Shown one piece after another: positions 48,453-59,620 of a stretch of 64,000 nt of DNA. A program made the translations under genes and the position numbers. How positions within the stretch are numbered: the stretch's first letter is position 1; the number at the start of each line of letters is the position of its first letter. Source of the DNA: Alkalibacterium sp. AK22 (lineage in GTDB: Bacteria; Bacillota; Bacilli; Lactobacillales; Carnobacteriaceae_A); NCBI RefSeq assembly GCF_000585255.1, contig NZ_JANL01000015.1:1-64000 (forward strand), read 5' to 3'. The notes under the pieces were generated by a model. That model was given only the letters and a program-made list of their open reading frames with translations, had not been told where the DNA came from and did not search any database.

Positions 48453-49076
48453 ATGCCAACTGTAACGTTATTCAAACAAGACGGAACGCAAAATGGCGAT
48501 GTAACATTAAATGATGCAATCTTTGGTATCGAACCAAACGAGAACGTTGTTTTTGATGCAATCACTATGCAGCGTGCGTCACTAAGACAAGGAACACATG
48601 CAGTAAAAAACCGTAGCGCAGTACGCGGCGGAGGACGCAAACCATGGCGTCAAAAAGGAACTGGACGTGCCCGTCAAGGGTCTATCCGTTCACCACAATG
48701 GCGTGGAGGAGGTACCGTATTCGGACCAACACCTCGTTCATACAGCTACAAATTGCCGAAGAAAGTTCGTCGTCTGGCGATCAAATCAGCATTGTCCACT
48801 AAGGTCATTGATGAAGAAATCGTCGTAGTAGACGGATTGAACTTCGACGCACCAAAAACGAAAGAGTTCAGAGCGGTACTAAACAACTTAGACGTGAATA
48901 GAAAAGCTCTGGTTGTCTTGGAAGATGACAATGAATTTGCAAAACTGTCAGCACGCAACATTCCAGGAGTTAAAGTAGTAGCTCCAAACAATGTATCAGT
49001 GCTTGATGTTGTTGCGCATGACAAACTCATCTTGACGAAGGCTGCTCTGGAACAAGTAGAGGGGGCTCTTCAATAA
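48453..49076 (+). CDS. rplD: 50S ribosomal protein L4
   Basis: A 207-residue protein. The exit-tunnel loop [20 protein letters not shown] near residues 61-85 is conserved without macrolide-type changes that can be seen. ATG 48453 follows GGGAGG. It overlaps rplW by one base (TAATG). Confidence 0.98.
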   Translation: MPTVTLFKQDGTQNGDVTLNDAIFGIEPNENVVFDAITMQRASLRQGTHAVKNRSAVRGGGRKPWRQKGTGRARQGSIRSPQWRGGGTVFGPTPRSYSYKLPKKVRRLAIKSALSTKVIDEEIVVVDGLNFDAPKTKEFRAVLNNLDVNRKALVVLEDDNEFAKLSARNIPGVKVVAPNNVSVLDVVAHDKLILTKAALEQVEGALQ

Positions 49077-49366
49077 TGGATGCACGCGACGTAATTTTAC
49101 GCCCGATCATCACTGAAGCTTCTATGTATGCTATGGATGACAAGAAGTATACCTTCGAAGTTGATGTTCGTGCTAAGAAACCAGCAATCAAAAAAGCTGT
49201 AGAAGAAATTTTCGACGTTAAAGTCGACAAGGTAAACGTACTGAACACAGCGCGTAAACCTAAGCGTATGGGACGTTATGAAGGATTGACAAAGCAGCGT
49301 CGTAAAGCGATCGTTACTTTGACTCAAGACTCTAACGACATCGCACTGTTCGGAGACGAAGAGTAA
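49076..49366 (+). CDS. rplW: 50S ribosomal protein L23
   Basis: A 96-residue protein at the exit-tunnel rim, docking site for trigger factor and [26 protein letters not shown] starts the fold and [21 protein letters not shown] ends it. It overlaps rplD by one base. It is followed by rplB after 54 bases. Confidence 0.97.
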   Translation: MDARDVILRPIITEASMYAMDDKKYTFEVDVRAKKPAIKKAVEEIFDVKVDKVNVLNTARKPKRMGRYEGLTKQRRKAIVTLTQDSNDIALFGDEE

Positions 49367-49420
49367 GCAAAAGCAAGTATATTATTTACTAGAAACTAGT
49401 TTAACAAGGAGGGGAATCAC

Positions 49421-50257
49421 GTGGCGATTAAGAAGTATAAACCAACCACAAACGGACGTCGTAACATGACAGGGTCTGATTTCGCGGAAATCACAACAAG
49501 CACACCTGAAAAGAGCTTGCTGAAGCCAAACCCTAAGCGTGCTGGACGTAACAATGCTGGTAAAATCACTGTCCGTCATCAAGGCGGAGGCCACAAGCAC
49601 AAATACCGTGTAATCGACTTTAAACGTCAGAAAGATGGCGTTCGCGGTATTGTCAAAACGATTGAATATGATCCAAACCGTTCCGCAAACATTTCATTGG
49701 TTCAATATGAAGATGGAACAAAAACTTACATCCTGGCACCTAAAGGACTTAAAGTAGGAACAGATATTTTCTCTGGACCAGATGCAGATATCCAAGTAGG
49801 GAATGCACTGCCACTTAAAAATATCCCAGTAGGTACGTTTGTCCACAACATCGAATTGAAACCAGGTAAAGGTGGACAACTTGTCCGTTCAGCCGGAACA
49901 TCAGCTCAGGTATTGGGTAAAGAAGGCAAGTACGCACTTGTCCGTCTAAGCTCAGGCGAAAGCCGTCTGATCCTTCTGACTTGTCGTGCGACTGTCGGTA
50001 CTGTCGGTAACGAACAGCACGAACTGATTAACATCGGTAAAGCTGGACGTAGCCGCTGGTTAGGTAAACGTCCAACTGTTCGTGGATCTGTAATGAACCC
50101 GAACGATCACCCGCACGGTGGTGGTGAAGGTAAGGCTCCAATCGGACGCCCAAGCCCAATGTCACCATGGGGTAAACCAACTCTTGGTAAGAAGACACGT
50201 AGTTCTAAGAAGCGTTCAGACAAGCTTATCGTACGTCGTCGTAAAAACAAAAAATAA
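49421..50257 (+). CDS. rplB: 50S ribosomal protein L2
   Basis: A 278-residue protein needed for subunit association and peptidyl transfer. The C-terminal [19 protein letters not shown] includes the key histidine; [20 protein letters not shown] ends the protein. Start GTG 49421 follows AAGGAGGGG. Confidence 0.98.
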   Translation: MAIKKYKPTTNGRRNMTGSDFAEITTSTPEKSLLKPNPKRAGRNNAGKITVRHQGGGHKHKYRVIDFKRQKDGVRGIVKTIEYDPNRSANISLVQYEDGTKTYILAPKGLKVGTDIFSGPDADIQVGNALPLKNIPVGTFVHNIELKPGKGGQLVRSAGTSAQVLGKEGKYALVRLSSGESRLILLTCRATVGTVGNEQHELINIGKAGRSRWLGKRPTVRGSVMNPNDHPHGGGEGKAPIGRPSPMSPWGKPTLGKKTRSSKKRSDKLIVRRRKNKK

Positions 50258-50319
50258 GTCATAAAAGACTGAAGTACTTGATGAATTAATAGGGGACAAC
50301 CCCAAAAGGAGGGCAATAC

Positions 50320-50595
50320 ATGAGCCGTAGTTTGAAAAAGGGACCTTTCGTCGATAGTCATCTGATGAAAAAAGTTCGCGAAATGGATGACGACAACAAA
50401 CGTGTCATTAAGACATGGTCACGTCGCTCAACAATCTTTCCGAACTTTGTAGGTCATACCATTGCCGTATACGATGGAAGAAAACACGTGCCCGTCTATG
50501 TTCAAGAAGACATGGTAGGACACAAACTAGGTGAATTTGCACCAACAAGAACGTACCGCGGACACGGAAAAGACGACCGCACAACTAGACGTTAA
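50320..50595 (+). CDS. rpsS: 30S ribosomal protein S19
   Basis: A 91-residue protein of the 30S head. [35 protein letters not shown] and [13 protein letters not shown] are standard. ATG 50320 follows AAAGGAGGG. It is 21 bases before rplV. Confidence 0.98.
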   Translation: MSRSLKKGPFVDSHLMKKVREMDDDNKRVIKTWSRRSTIFPNFVGHTIAVYDGRKHVPVYVQEDMVGHKLGEFAPTRTYRGHGKDDRTTRR

Positions 50596-50616
50596 TAGCG
50601 AAGGGAGGATACATTC

Positions 50617-50973
50617 ATGGCAGAAACAGTAACAGCAGCAAAAGCAACTGCTCGTACGGTTCGAATCGCACCGCGTAAAGCACGCATGGTAGTCGATACC
50701 ATTAGAGGGAAAAGTGCTGCAGAAGCTATTTCTATCCTTCGCTTCACTAACAGAGGAGCAGCGGAAGCGGTAGAAAAAGTTTTGATGTCAGCAATTGCAA
50801 ATGCTGAACACAACTACGATATGGATATTGAAGAGCTAGTCGTAAGCGAAGCCTATGTCAATGAAGGAGCAACCCTAAAAAGGTTCCGCCCTCGTGCAAA
50901 AGGTGCAGCTTCACGCATCAACAAAAGAACAAGCCACATTACAGTAGTGGTAACTGAGAAGAAGGAGGGGTAA
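50617..50973 (+). CDS. rplV: 50S ribosomal protein L22
   Basis: A 118-residue protein whose hairpin lines the exit tunnel. [21 protein letters not shown] and [20 protein letters not shown] are visible. ATG 50617 follows AAGGGAGG, and the rpsC ATG starts three bases after the stop. Confidence 0.97.
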   Translation: MAETVTAAKATARTVRIAPRKARMVVDTIRGKSAAEAISILRFTNRGAAEAVEKVLMSAIANAEHNYDMDIEELVVSEAYVNEGATLKRFRPRAKGAASRINKRTSHITVVVTEKKEG

Positions 50974-50976
50974 TCA

Positions 50977-51633
50977 ATGGGACAAAAAATACATCCTCAT
51001 GGGCTGCGAGTTGGCGTCATCAAAGACTGGGACGCTAAATGGTACGCAGACAAAGATTTTGCAGACAAATTACATGAAGATATGGCTGTTCGTGAGTACA
51101 TTGCTAAGAGACTAAGTGATGCCTCCGTTTCTCGTGTAGAAATTGAACGTGCAGCAAACAGAATCAATGTGTCAATTCACACTGCTAAGCCAGGAATGGT
51201 TATTGGTAAAGGTGGTTCTGAGGTTGACGCTTTGAGAAACAACTTGAACAAACTGACAGGCAAGAGAGTACACGTCAACATCGTGGAAATTAAACGTCCT
51301 GATCTGGACGCTACTCTAGTAGCGAAGAGCATCGCTGATCAGCTTGAAAACCGTATTTCATTCCGTCGTGCACAGAAACAAGCAATCCAGCGCGCTATGC
51401 GTATGGGAGCTAAAGGTATCCGCACAATGGTTGCAGGTCGTTTGAACGGCGCAGACATTGCTCGTAGCGAAAGCTTTTCGGAAGGAACTGTTCCTTTGCA
51501 CACACTGCGTGCAGACATCGATTATGCTAACGAAGAAGCCGATACAACTTACGGTAAACTAGGCATAAAAGTATGGATCTACAAAGGAGAAGTTCTTCCA
51601 GCAAAAACTGAAGACAAGAAAGGAGGGAAATAA
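50977..51633 (+). CDS. rpsC: 30S ribosomal protein S3
   Basis: A 218-residue protein at the mRNA entry site. The KH domain motif is [18 protein letters not shown] near residue 70; the C-terminal half includes [23 protein letters not shown] 50977 sits behind AAGGAGGGG. rplP begins four bases downstream. Confidence 0.97.
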   Translation: MGQKIHPHGLRVGVIKDWDAKWYADKDFADKLHEDMAVREYIAKRLSDASVSRVEIERAANRINVSIHTAKPGMVIGKGGSEVDALRNNLNKLTGKRVHVNIVEIKRPDLDATLVAKSIADQLENRISFRRAQKQAIQRAMRMGAKGIRTMVAGRLNGADIARSESFSEGTVPLHTLRADIDYANEEADTTYGKLGIKVWIYKGEVLPAKTEDKKGGK

Positions 51634-51636
51634 TCA

Positions 51637-52068
51637 ATGTTAGTACCAAAACGTGTAAAACACCGTCGTGAGTTCCGTGGAAAGATGCGCGGAGAAGCTA
51701 AAGGTGGAAAAGAAATTGCCTATGGTCAATATGGACTGCAAGCTGTTGATTCTGTATGGATCACAAGCAGACAGATCGAATCAGCTCGTATAGCGATGAC
51801 TCGTTATATGAAACGTGGTGGGAAAGTATGGATTAAAATCTTCCCTCATAAACCCGTGACAGCTAAAGCAATCGGAGTGCGTATGGGTTCTGGTAAAGGA
51901 GCTCCTGAAAGCTGGGTAGCCCCTGTGAAACGTGGTAAAATCATGTTTGAAATCGGTGGCGTATCTGACGAAGTCGCTCGCGAAGCATTGCGTTTAGCTT
52001 CACACAAACTACCCGTTAGAACACGGATAGTAACTCGTGAAGAAAGTGGTGACTCAAATGAAGGCTAA
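51637..52068 (+). CDS. rplP: 50S ribosomal protein L16
   Basis: A 143-residue protein near the A site. [19 protein letters not shown] opens it; [19 protein letters not shown] and [19 protein letters not shown] follow. ATG 51637 follows AAGGAGGG. Its 3' end overlaps rpmC by 11 bases. Confidence 0.97.
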   Translation: MLVPKRVKHRREFRGKMRGEAKGGKEIAYGQYGLQAVDSVWITSRQIESARIAMTRYMKRGGKVWIKIFPHKPVTAKAIGVRMGSGKGAPESWVAPVKRGKIMFEIGGVSDEVAREALRLASHKLPVRTRIVTREESGDSNEG

Positions 52069-52252
52069 TGAATTAACAGGCTTATCCACTACTGAATTGA
52101 TTGAAAAAGAAGCAGAATTTAAAGAAGAGCTATTTAACTTACGCTTTCAATTAGCTACTGGACAATTGGAAAACACCGCTCGCATCAAAGAGGTCCGTAA
52201 AAATATTGCTCGTGTAAAAACTGTTTTGCGTCAAGCAGAAATGGTTAAGTAA
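52058..52252 (+). CDS. rpmC: 50S ribosomal protein L29
   Basis: A 64-residue two-helix protein. [20 protein letters not shown] and [19 protein letters not shown] are typical. ATG 52058 gives the usual length; an earlier in-frame start at 52037 would add seven residues. The start lies within rplP, indicating coupled translation. Confidence 0.96.
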   Translation: MKANELTGLSTTELIEKEAEFKEELFNLRFQLATGQLENTARIKEVRKNIARVKTVLRQAEMVK

Positions 52253-52290
52253 TACGTGAGTGTAATAGCTTAATCAAAGGAGGCTAAAAA

Positions 52291-52554
52291 ATGGCTGAAC
52301 GTAACGACCGTAAGGTCTACCAGGGTAAAGTTGTTTCAGACAAAATGGATAAAACCATCGTTGTTGAAATCGCGACACGTAAGTCACACCCGAAATACAA
52401 AAAGCAAATGAAGTATTCAACTAAATTTAAAGCACATGATGAAAACAACACAGCTAAAACAGGCGACGTTGTAAAAATCATGGAAACTCGTCCATTGTCA
52501 AAAGATAAACGATTCCGTTTACTTGAAGTGGTCGAAGAGGCTATCGTTCTTTAA
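52291..52554 (+). CDS. rpsQ: 30S ribosomal protein S17
   Basis: An 87-residue OB-fold protein. [20 protein letters not shown] and the C-terminal [20 protein letters not shown] are conserved. ATG 52291 follows AAAGGAGG. Confidence 0.97.
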   Translation: MAERNDRKVYQGKVVSDKMDKTIVVEIATRKSHPKYKKQMKYSTKFKAHDENNTAKTGDVVKIMETRPLSKDKRFRLLEVVEEAIVL

Positions 52555-52635
52555 GAAATTTTTCGCCGATAAGACGGCATAAACACAACGGGGAGCATAA
52601 AAGCTCCAACGTGAGTTTGAAAGGAGGATCCTAAC

Positions 52636-53004
52636 GTGATTCAAACAGAAAGTCGAATGAAAGTCGCAGACAACTCTGGTGCACGTGAAGTGCTGGTCAT
52701 CAAAGTATTGGGTGGATCAGGCGCTAAGACAGCAAACATCGGAGACGAAGTTGTTGTTACGGTTAAACATGCAACACCAGGCGGCGTTGTTAAAAAGGGA
52801 GACGTTGCTCGTGCAGTAATCGTTCGCTCTAAATCTGGTGCGAGACGCCCAGACGGTTCATATATCAAATTTGACGAAAACGCATGTGTAATTATTCGTG
52901 AAGACAAAGCACCACGTGGAACACGTATCTTCGGACCAGTTGCTCGTGAATTACGTGAGAATGACTTTATGAGAATTGTTTCGTTAGCTCCGGAAGTACT
53001 ATAA
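52636..53004 (+). CDS. rplN: 50S ribosomal protein L14
   Basis: A 122-residue protein. [20 protein letters not shown] opens it and [20 protein letters not shown] closes it. Start GTG 52636 follows AAAGGAGG. An 81-base spacer with no clear signal separates it from rpsQ. Confidence 0.98.
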   Translation: MIQTESRMKVADNSGAREVLVIKVLGGSGAKTANIGDEVVVTVKHATPGGVVKKGDVARAVIVRSKSGARRPDGSYIKFDENACVIIREDKAPRGTRIFGPVARELRENDFMRIVSLAPEVL

Positions 53005-53038
53005 TTCCGATATACGTCATAAGGAGGTGCGCTAGAGA

Positions 53039-53344
53039 ATGTTTGTTAAAACTGGAGATAAAGTTAAAGTGATAGCTGGTAAGGACAAAGGTAAAGAAGG
53101 AACAGTCCTTTCTGCTATGCCTAAACAAAACAAAGTGATCGTTGAAGGACTCAACATCATGAAGAAACACACCCGTCCAACAGGAATGGGACAAGAAGGC
53201 GGAATTGTTGAAACGGAAGCACCGATTCACGTTTCCAACGTTCAGCTGATCGATCCTAAATCAGGGGAAGCTACCCGTGCAGGATTCAAGTTTGAAGATG
53301 GCAAGAAAGTACGCTACGCTAAAAAATCTGGCGAAGCACTTTAA
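53039..53344 (+). CDS. rplX: 50S ribosomal protein L24
   Basis: A 101-residue KOW-domain protein. The KOW motif [20 protein letters not shown] is at the N-terminus, and [20 protein letters not shown] follows. ATG 53039 is preceded by AAGGAGG. Confidence 0.97.
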   Translation: MFVKTGDKVKVIAGKDKGKEGTVLSAMPKQNKVIVEGLNIMKKHTRPTGMGQEGGIVETEAPIHVSNVQLIDPKSGEATRAGFKFEDGKKVRYAKKSGEAL

Positions 53345-53373
53345 TTCAAAGCAGGAAAGGAGGGCATTCATAA

Positions 53374-53913
53374 ATGACACGCCTTAAAGAAAAGTATAAC
53401 AATGATGTTCGTCCATCATTAGTTGAGAAATTTGAATACAGCTCAGTCATGGAAGCACCGAAAGTTGACAAGATCGTTATCAACATGGGTGTGGGTGACG
53501 CTGTTTCAAACACTAAAAACTTAGACAAAGCAGTTGAAGAACTAACATTAATTTCTGGACAAAAACCAGTTGTCACACGCGCGAAGAAATCTATCGCCGG
53601 TTTCCGTCTACGTGAAGGTATGCCGATCGGTACGAAAGTTACGCTGCGTGGAGCACGCATGTATGATTTCCTGGATAAATTAGTTTCTGTTTCATTACCT
53701 CGTGTACGTGATTTCCGTGGAGTGAGCAAAAATGCATTTGACGGCCGTGGTAACTACACGCTGGGGATCAAAGAGCAACTAATTTTCCCTGAAGTTGACT
53801 ATGATGATGTAGATAAAGTCCGCGGTATGGATATTGTTATCGTCACATCAGCTAACACAGACGAAGAAGCTCGTGAGCTCCTCGGACAAATGGGAATGCC
53901 GTTCCAGAAATAA
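53374..53913 (+). CDS. rplE: 50S ribosomal protein L5
   Basis: A 179-residue 5S-rRNA-binding protein. [27 protein letters not shown]-like [20 protein letters not shown] and [15 protein letters not shown] mark the family. ATG 53374 follows AAAGGAGG. Confidence 0.98.
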   Translation: MTRLKEKYNNDVRPSLVEKFEYSSVMEAPKVDKIVINMGVGDAVSNTKNLDKAVEELTLISGQKPVVTRAKKSIAGFRLREGMPIGTKVTLRGARMYDFLDKLVSVSLPRVRDFRGVSKNAFDGRGNYTLGIKEQLIFPEVDYDDVDKVRGMDIVIVTSANTDEEARELLGQMGMPFQK

Positions 53914-53946
53914 CCTAAACTACCTGTTAGGAGGGTGAAATTAGTA

Positions 53947-54216
53947 ATGGCTAAAAAAAGTAAAATCGCTAAACTTGAACGTCAGCAGCGCACAGTTGAA
54001 AAGTATGCAGCTATTCGTAAAGAGTTGAAAGAAAAGGGAGATTACGAAGCACTGGCTAAACTGCCAAGAGATGCTTCTCCTACCCGCTTACAGAACAGAG
54101 ATAAAATCGATGGTAGACCAAGAGGTTACATGCGTAAATTTGGCATGTCACGTATCAACTTCCGTAAACTTGCACACGAAGGAAAAATTCCTGGTGTCAA
54201 AAAAGCAAGTTGGTAA
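53947..54216 (+). CDS. rpsN: 30S ribosomal protein S14, long zinc-free form
   Basis: An 89-residue S14. The segment [20 protein letters not shown] and the C-terminal end [20 protein letters not shown] are typical, but the sequence contains no cysteine, so the CXXC zinc ribbon of the 61-residue type is absent. It lies at the usual S14 place between rplE and rpsH, where Gram-positive relatives often carry the zinc form. ATG 53947 follows AGGAGGGTG; the in-frame GTG at 53935 overlaps that site. Confidence 0.95.
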   Translation: MAKKSKIAKLERQQRTVEKYAAIRKELKEKGDYEALAKLPRDASPTRLQNRDKIDGRPRGYMRKFGMSRINFRKLAHEGKIPGVKKASW

Positions 54217-54367
54217 ACCGAAACTGCTGCAAGGTTGATGACTGAGACCTATCATATTTGTAAAACGTGGAGTTGAACGTATCAACTCCTGTTGCCCAAG
54301 TATTATAGCGACTAGATGCCTGGTAGAAATGAAACTGAAAAACTTGCCGTAAAGGAGGCTACAACGA
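54217..54367 (+). promoter_or_regulatory. rpsN-rpsH spacer with hairpin
   Basis: A 151-base gap in an otherwise tight operon. GGAGTTGA (54269-54276) pairs perfectly with TCAACTCC (54282-54289) around five bases; there is no T run. A role in S8/S14 regulation or RNA processing is possible but unproven. Confidence 0.4.
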
Positions 54368-54766
54368 ATGGTCATGACAGATCCAATCGCAGATTTCCTG
54401 ACTCGTATTCGTAACGCAAACAATGCGCGTCACACGAAAGTGGAAATTCCTGCTTCTAACCTAAAGAAAGCTATGGCCGACATCCTGAAATCAGAAGGTT
54501 TCGTCAAGGATGTTGAATTCGTGGAAGATGACAAACAAGGCATCGTCCGCATTTTCTTGAAATATGGTCAAAACAACGAACGTGTAATCACTGGTGTCAG
54601 ACGTATCTCTAAACCAGGTTTGCGTGTCTACGCTAACGCAGAAGAAATGCCTAAAGTACTGAACGGACTGGGTGTTGCCCTAGTGTCCACTTCAGAAGGT
54701 GTTGTTACTGATAAAGTTGCACGTGCTAAAAACATCGGAGGAGAAGTCCTCGCATACGTTTGGTAA
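54368..54766 (+). CDS. rpsH: 30S ribosomal protein S8
   Basis: A 132-residue primary 16S rRNA-binding protein. [20 protein letters not shown] opens it, and the C-terminal [20 protein letters not shown] closes the fold. The first of two close ATGs (54368, 54374) is chosen by resemblance to Bacillus S8. AAAGGAGG lies upstream. Confidence 0.97.
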   Translation: MVMTDPIADFLTRIRNANNARHTKVEIPASNLKKAMADILKSEGFVKDVEFVEDDKQGIVRIFLKYGQNNERVITGVRRISKPGLRVYANAEEMPKVLNGLGVALVSTSEGVVTDKVARAKNIGGEVLAYVW

Positions 54767-54797
54767 TCATTAAGAAAGATGAAGGAGGTGCCGGACT

Positions 54798-55334
54798 TTG
54801 AGCCGTATCGGAAATAAACCAATCACGATCCCTGAAGGTGTTGAGGTAAACATCGACGGTAACGTGGTAACAGTTAAAGGGAAAAACGGTGAACTATCCC
54901 GTGAAGTGAGCCCTGTTATTGATATTAAAATCGAAGACAACGAAATGACTTTCCACCGTCCAAATGATTCTAAAGCAAACCGTACGATTCACGGAACAAC
55001 ACGTGCTGTAGTAAACAACATGGTTGAAGGTGTATCTGTAGGATTTGAAAAAGTTCTAGAATTGAACGGTGTTGGTTACCGTGCACAACTGCAAGGTAAT
55101 AAACTTGTACTGAATGTTGGCCTGTCACACCAAGTTGAATTTGAACAGGTTGAAGGACTGACAGTTGAAGTACCATCAAACACTGTTGTATCTGTTAAAG
55201 GTGCAAGCAAGGAAAAAGTTGGCGCATTGGCTGCCAGCATTCGTGCCGTACGTCCTCCAGAGCCTTACAAAGGTAAAGGAATTCGCTACAGAGGCGAAAA
55301 CGTACGCCGTAAAGAAGGTAAAACAGGTAAGTAA
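54798..55334 (+). CDS. rplF: 50S ribosomal protein L6
   Basis: A 178-residue protein of two similar domains. [20 protein letters not shown] starts the first and [20 protein letters not shown] is the family signature near the end. Start is TTG 54798 behind GAAGGAGG. Confidence 0.97.
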   Translation: MSRIGNKPITIPEGVEVNIDGNVVTVKGKNGELSREVSPVIDIKIEDNEMTFHRPNDSKANRTIHGTTRAVVNNMVEGVSVGFEKVLELNGVGYRAQLQGNKLVLNVGLSHQVEFEQVEGLTVEVPSNTVVSVKGASKEKVGALAASIRAVRPPEPYKGKGIRYRGENVRRKEGKTGK

Positions 55335-55442
55335 TCTGATTAAGTGGAGCCCGGTGAATGTTTTCACTCTGTTCTGCTTTCCAGTTTACCGGTTTACCTG
55401 ACGATCTCTGTTAAGAGAATCTTGAATAAAGAGGTGACAATT

Positions 55443-55799
55443 GTGATTACAAAACCAGATAAAAACAAGCTACGCAAAAAGAGACAGAAACGTATCCGCA
55501 GAAATCTTTCTGGTACTGCTGAGCGCCCACGTTTGAATGTATTCCGTTCGAATAAAAACATCTACGCTCAAGTCATTGATGATGTAGAGGGTGTAACGCT
55601 CGCAAGTGCATCTACACTGGACACTGATGCTTCAGGTGATTCGAAAGTAGAACAGGCTGCTGCAGTCGGCGCTTTAGTTGCTAAACGCGCTGCAGAAAAA
55701 GACGTAACAGAAGTCGTTTTCGACCGTGGCGGATATCAGTACCACGGACGCGTTAAAGCACTAGCTGACGCTGCCCGTGAAAACGGACTTAAATTCTAA
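55443..55799 (+). CDS. rplR: 50S ribosomal protein L18
   Basis: A 118-residue 5S-rRNA-binding protein. [20 protein letters not shown] and [20 protein letters not shown] match the family. GTG 55443 gives the family length, with GAGGTGA just upstream; the longer in-frame extension to 55344 has no family match. A 108-base spacer precedes it. Confidence 0.95.
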   Translation: MITKPDKNKLRKKRQKRIRRNLSGTAERPRLNVFRSNKNIYAQVIDDVEGVTLASASTLDTDASGDSKVEQAAAVGALVAKRAAEKDVTEVVFDRGGYQYHGRVKALADAARENGLKF

Positions 55800-55820
55800 G
55801 AAAAGGAGGAGTTACAGTAC

Positions 55821-56324
55821 ATGACAACTCATATTGATGCATCTAAATTAGATCTTGAAGATCGCGTAGTAGAAATCAACCGTGTTACTAAAGTTGTTAA
55901 AGGTGGACGTCGTCTGCGTTTTGCCGCTTTAGTCGTTGTTGGAGACAGAAACGGACACGTTGGTTTCGGTACCGGTAAAGCTCAGGAAGTTCCTGAAGCA
56001 ATCCGTAAAGCGATCGAAGCAGCTAAAAACAATCTTGTGGAAGTACCTATGGTTGGGACTACTCTTCCACACCGTATTATCGGACGCCACGGCGGCGGTA
56101 AAATCATTTTGAAACCAGCTGTTGCCGGTTCTGGAGTATCTGCTGGCGGACCTGTCCGTGCGGTTCTGGAATTAGCTGGAGTACAGGACGTTTCTTCCAA
56201 GTCAGTTGGATCAAGTTCACCAATCAACATGATTCGTGCAACGGTCGACGGAATTGGTAACCTGAAACGTGCTGAAGATGTGGCTAAACTTCGCGGTAAA
56301 ACCGTAGAAGAATTACTTGGATAA
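55821..56324 (+). CDS. rpsE: 30S ribosomal protein S5
   Basis: A 167-residue protein. The double-stranded RNA-binding part has [20 protein letters not shown] and the later [19 protein letters not shown]. It helps mRNA unwinding and fidelity. ATG 55821 follows AAAGGAGG. Confidence 0.98.
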   Translation: MTTHIDASKLDLEDRVVEINRVTKVVKGGRRLRFAALVVVGDRNGHVGFGTGKAQEVPEAIRKAIEAAKNNLVEVPMVGTTLPHRIIGRHGGGKIILKPAVAGSGVSAGGPVRAVLELAGVQDVSSKSVGSSSPINMIRATVDGIGNLKRAEDVAKLRGKTVEELLG

Positions 56325-56338
56325 GGAGAGATGACATA

Positions 56339-56518
56339 ATGGCAAACTTAGAAATTACCCTAAAGCGCAGCTTGATTGGTCGTCCTCAAAAGCAACACCA
56401 AGCAGTTCAGTCACTTGGTCTAAGAAAACTGCACAGCACAGTAGTCAGACCAGATAATGAATTTACAAGAGGCGCAATCAAGCATATCGCCCATTTGGTC
56501 GATGTTAAAGAAGTTTAA
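56339..56518 (+). CDS. rpmD: 50S ribosomal protein L30
   Basis: A 59-residue protein of standard length. [20 protein letters not shown] is typical and [14 protein letters not shown] ends it. ATG 56339 follows AAGGAGAG. It lies between rpsE and rplO, the usual place. Confidence 0.96.
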   Translation: MANLEITLKRSLIGRPQKQHQAVQSLGLRKLHSTVVRPDNEFTRGAIKHIAHLVDVKEV

Positions 56519-56555
56519 TGAGTTCAGAGTCTAACTAAAGGAGGTGCCAGGATTT

Positions 56556-56996
56556 ATGAAACTTCATGAATTAAAACCTGCAGAAGGATCTCGCAAGACA
56601 CGCAATCGTGTAGGTCGCGGATCATCTTCTGGTAACGGAAAAACATCCGGTCGTGGTCAAAAAGGACAAAAAGCGCGTTCAGGCGGAGGAGTACGTTTAG
56701 GTTTCGAAGGTGGACAAACTCCATTGTTCCAAACCCTTCCAAAACGTGGATTTACGAACTACAACCGTAAAGAATACGCAATTGTCAACTTAGACACATT
56801 GAACCGTTTCGAAGAAGGTACAGAAGTTACTCCAGAACTACTTGTAGAGACAGGAGTAATCAAAAACGAAAAATCCGGTGTGAAAGTTTTGGCGAAAGGA
56901 AACGTCGATCACAAGATTTCTGTGAAAGCACACAAGTTTTCTGCTTCTGCTAAAGAAGCGATCGAAGCTGCCGGTGGATCAGTTGAGGTGATCTAA
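56556..56996 (+). CDS. rplO: 50S ribosomal protein L15
   Basis: A 146-residue protein. [20 protein letters not shown] then the glycine-rich [20 protein letters not shown] and [15 protein letters not shown] are typical. ATG 56556 fits the family start; an in-frame GTG at 56544 overlaps the ribosome-binding site AAAGGAGG. secY starts two bases after its stop. Confidence 0.97.
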   Translation: MKLHELKPAEGSRKTRNRVGRGSSSGNGKTSGRGQKGQKARSGGGVRLGFEGGQTPLFQTLPKRGFTNYNRKEYAIVNLDTLNRFEEGTEVTPELLVETGVIKNEKSGVKVLAKGNVDHKISVKAHKFSASAKEAIEAAGGSVEVI

Positions 56997-56998
56997 GG

Positions 56999-58300
56999 AT
57001 GATCGAACTGATTAAAGGCGCAGTGAAAGAGAAAGATGTTCGCAGCCGTGTTCTATTTACTCTGGGTCTACTGATTGTGTTTCGTCTAGGGACACATATT
57101 ACAGTACCCGGTGTAGATGCACAGGCACTTACAGAATTATCAGATACTGGTCTGTTCAATCTATTGGATACGTTTGGTGGGGGAGCACTTGGGAGTTACT
57201 CTGTTTTCGCCCTTGGGGTTTCACCATACATTACGGCTTCGATCGTCATACAGCTCTTGCAAATGGATGTGCTTCCGAAATTCAAGGAGTGGTCCGAGCA
57301 AGGTGAAGTAGGACGCAAAAAATTGAATCAGGCAACGCGCTATTTAACGATTGTCCTGGCTTTCTTTCAGGCAATCGGTATATCTTATGGTTTCAATGCA
57401 TTAACTGGTTTGGGACTGGTGAGAAATCCAGGACCGGCCACGTATGTAACCATCGCTATCATCCTGACGGCTGGTACAATGCTTGTGATGTGGTTAGGTG
57501 AAATGATCACCGTACACGGTTTTGGTAACGGAACCTCGTTCATCATCTTCTCAGGTATTATTGCCAGAATTCCACAAGATATACAACAATACTACAACTT
57601 GCAAATTAGAAACGCGGGAGACGAGATTGTCAGCGCGTGGATACTGACAGCTTTGCTGCTGGTCGTGTTTGTACTGCTTGTATTATTGGTCACTTATATG
57701 GAAAATGCCAAGCGCAATATTCCGGTACGTTACTCTAAACGTGCAAGCACATCGAAAGACAGTGCTGTATTGCCACTGAAAGTGAACTCAGCTGGAGTTA
57801 TTCCAGTTATTTTTGCCAGTTCGTTTCTTATGACTCCTCAAATCATTCTGGGTTACTTTGCTCAAGGTAATCAGAATGCCGGCTGGTTCCAGACATTGAA
57901 CAGCGTGTTCAATCTGCAGGAACCACTAGGAGCAGCGCTTTACACGATACTGATCGTTCTCTTCACGTTCTTCTATGCTTTCATTCAGGTCAACCCTGAA
58001 AAAGCGGCTGAGAATCTGCAGAAACAGAACGGCTATATCCCAAGTGTCAGGCCTGGACGAGCGACAGAAGAGTATATTGGATACATGCTTATTCGCTTAA
58101 GCACCGTGGGAGCGATTTATCTGGGAACCATTTCATTGCTTCCAATAGTAGCTTCTGCTTTATTCAATCTTCCAAGTTCGATTGCTTTGGGAGGAACAAG
58201 CCTGCTCATCGTTGTCGGTGTAGCACTTGACTCCATGCGTCAGCTTGAAGGATTACTAAGTAAGAAGAGTTATCAGGGCTTTATTCAGCGCACATCATGA
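56999..58300 (+). CDS. secY: preprotein translocase subunit SecY
   Basis: A 433-residue membrane protein with ten spans, forming the Sec channel with SecE (16382). FRLGTHITVPGVD near the start, the plug-adjacent GGGALGSYSVFALGVSPYIT and the cytoplasmic loop with RYSKRAS are clear. It follows rplO with a two-base gap and is translationally coupled. A terminator-like hairpin follows, so adk may be partly separated. Confidence 0.98.
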   Translation: MIELIKGAVKEKDVRSRVLFTLGLLIVFRLGTHITVPGVDAQALTELSDTGLFNLLDTFGGGALGSYSVFALGVSPYITASIVIQLLQMDVLPKFKEWSEQGEVGRKKLNQATRYLTIVLAFFQAIGISYGFNALTGLGLVRNPGPATYVTIAIILTAGTMLVMWLGEMITVHGFGNGTSFIIFSGIIARIPQDIQQYYNLQIRNAGDEIVSAWILTALLLVVFVLLVLLVTYMENAKRNIPVRYSKRASTSKDSAVLPLKVNSAGVIPVIFASSFLMTPQIILGYFAQGNQNAGWFQTLNSVFNLQEPLGAALYTILIVLFTFFYAFIQVNPEKAAENLQKQNGYIPSVRPGRATEEYIGYMLIRLSTVGAIYLGTISLLPIVASALFNLPSSIALGGTSLLIVVGVALDSMRQLEGLLSKKSYQGFIQRTS

Positions 58301-58318
58301 TAACGTATTGAAAATAGA

Positions 58319-58369
58319 CGATTTGCCCGTCAGTCTCAACCGTTTCGCAGCAGGGTAAATCGATCTTTT
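58319..58369 (+). terminator. terminator or attenuator between secY and adk
   Basis: CGATTTGCCC (58319-58328) pairs with GGGTAAATCG (58353-58362), followed by ATCTTTTTT. It lies inside the superoperon, before adk. Confidence 0.65.
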
Positions 58370-58402
58370 TTCCGTTATTGCTGAAGAAAGCTTAAATACT
58401 AA

Positions 58403-59059
<657 letters not shown>

Positions 59060-59085
59060 GAAGTCCGATGTTTTATGATGAATCC

Positions 59086-59114
59086 TTGCAATGATTGTGT
59101 ATGCATGATATAAT
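59086..59114 (+). promoter_or_regulatory. infA promoter inside the superoperon
   Basis: TTGCAA (59086-59091), 17 bases, TATAAT (59109-59114). In its leader GTGAGAA (59164-59170) pairs with TTCTCAC (59177-59183), followed by GTTTTC, a weak attenuator-like hairpin before infA. Confidence 0.72.
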
Positions 59115-59228
59115 TGTACGAGCGTCAAAAAACTGACGTTTGAACAGTTAGATAATCAATCAAGTGAGAATCCAGGTTCTCACGTTTTCATGTGTACAGA
59201 AGTGAGATATCAAAGGAGGAAACCAGGC

Positions 59229-59447
59229 GTGGCAAAAGACGATGTTATAGAGATTGAAGGAACCGTCCTAGAAACTCTGCCTAATGCAATGTTCAAAGTT
59301 GAACTGGAAAATGGTCATGAAATTCTAGCACACGTTTCTGGCAAAATTCGTATGAATTACATCCGGATTCTGCCTGGGGATAAGGTAACGGTTGAAATGT
59401 CTCCATATGATTTAACTCGTGGACGCATTACGTATCGATTTAAATAA
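59229..59447 (+). CDS. infA: translation initiation factor IF-1
   Basis: A 72-residue OB-fold protein that blocks the A site during initiation. [20 protein letters not shown] and [13 protein letters not shown] are diagnostic. Start is GTG 59229 behind AAAGGAGG; the longer frame from 59190 lacks homology. It has its own promoter. Confidence 0.97.
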   Translation: MAKDDVIEIEGTVLETLPNAMFKVELENGHEILAHVSGKIRMNYIRILPGDKVTVEMSPYDLTRGRITYRFK

Positions 59448-59482
59448 ACTTAGGACTCCGAAGACTCAAGGAGGGAAAGTTC

Positions 59483-59596
59483 ATGAAAGTAAGACCATCA
59501 GTCAAAAAAATGTGTGACAAGTGTAAAGTGATTCGTCGTAACGGCCGTGTAATGGTTATTTGCGAAAATCCTAAACACAAACAGCGTCAAGGATAA
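59483..59596 (+). CDS. rpmJ: 50S ribosomal protein L36
   Basis: A 37-residue zinc-ribbon protein. [20 protein letters not shown] is followed by a Cys in [13 protein letters not shown], giving the zinc-binding Cys3-His set (C11, C14, C27, H32). ATG 59483 follows GGAGGG. Confidence 0.97.
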   Translation: MKVRPSVKKMCDKCKVIRRNGRVMVICENPKHKQRQG

Positions 59597-59620
59597 TATT
59601 AAAACAGGAGGTGCATATAT

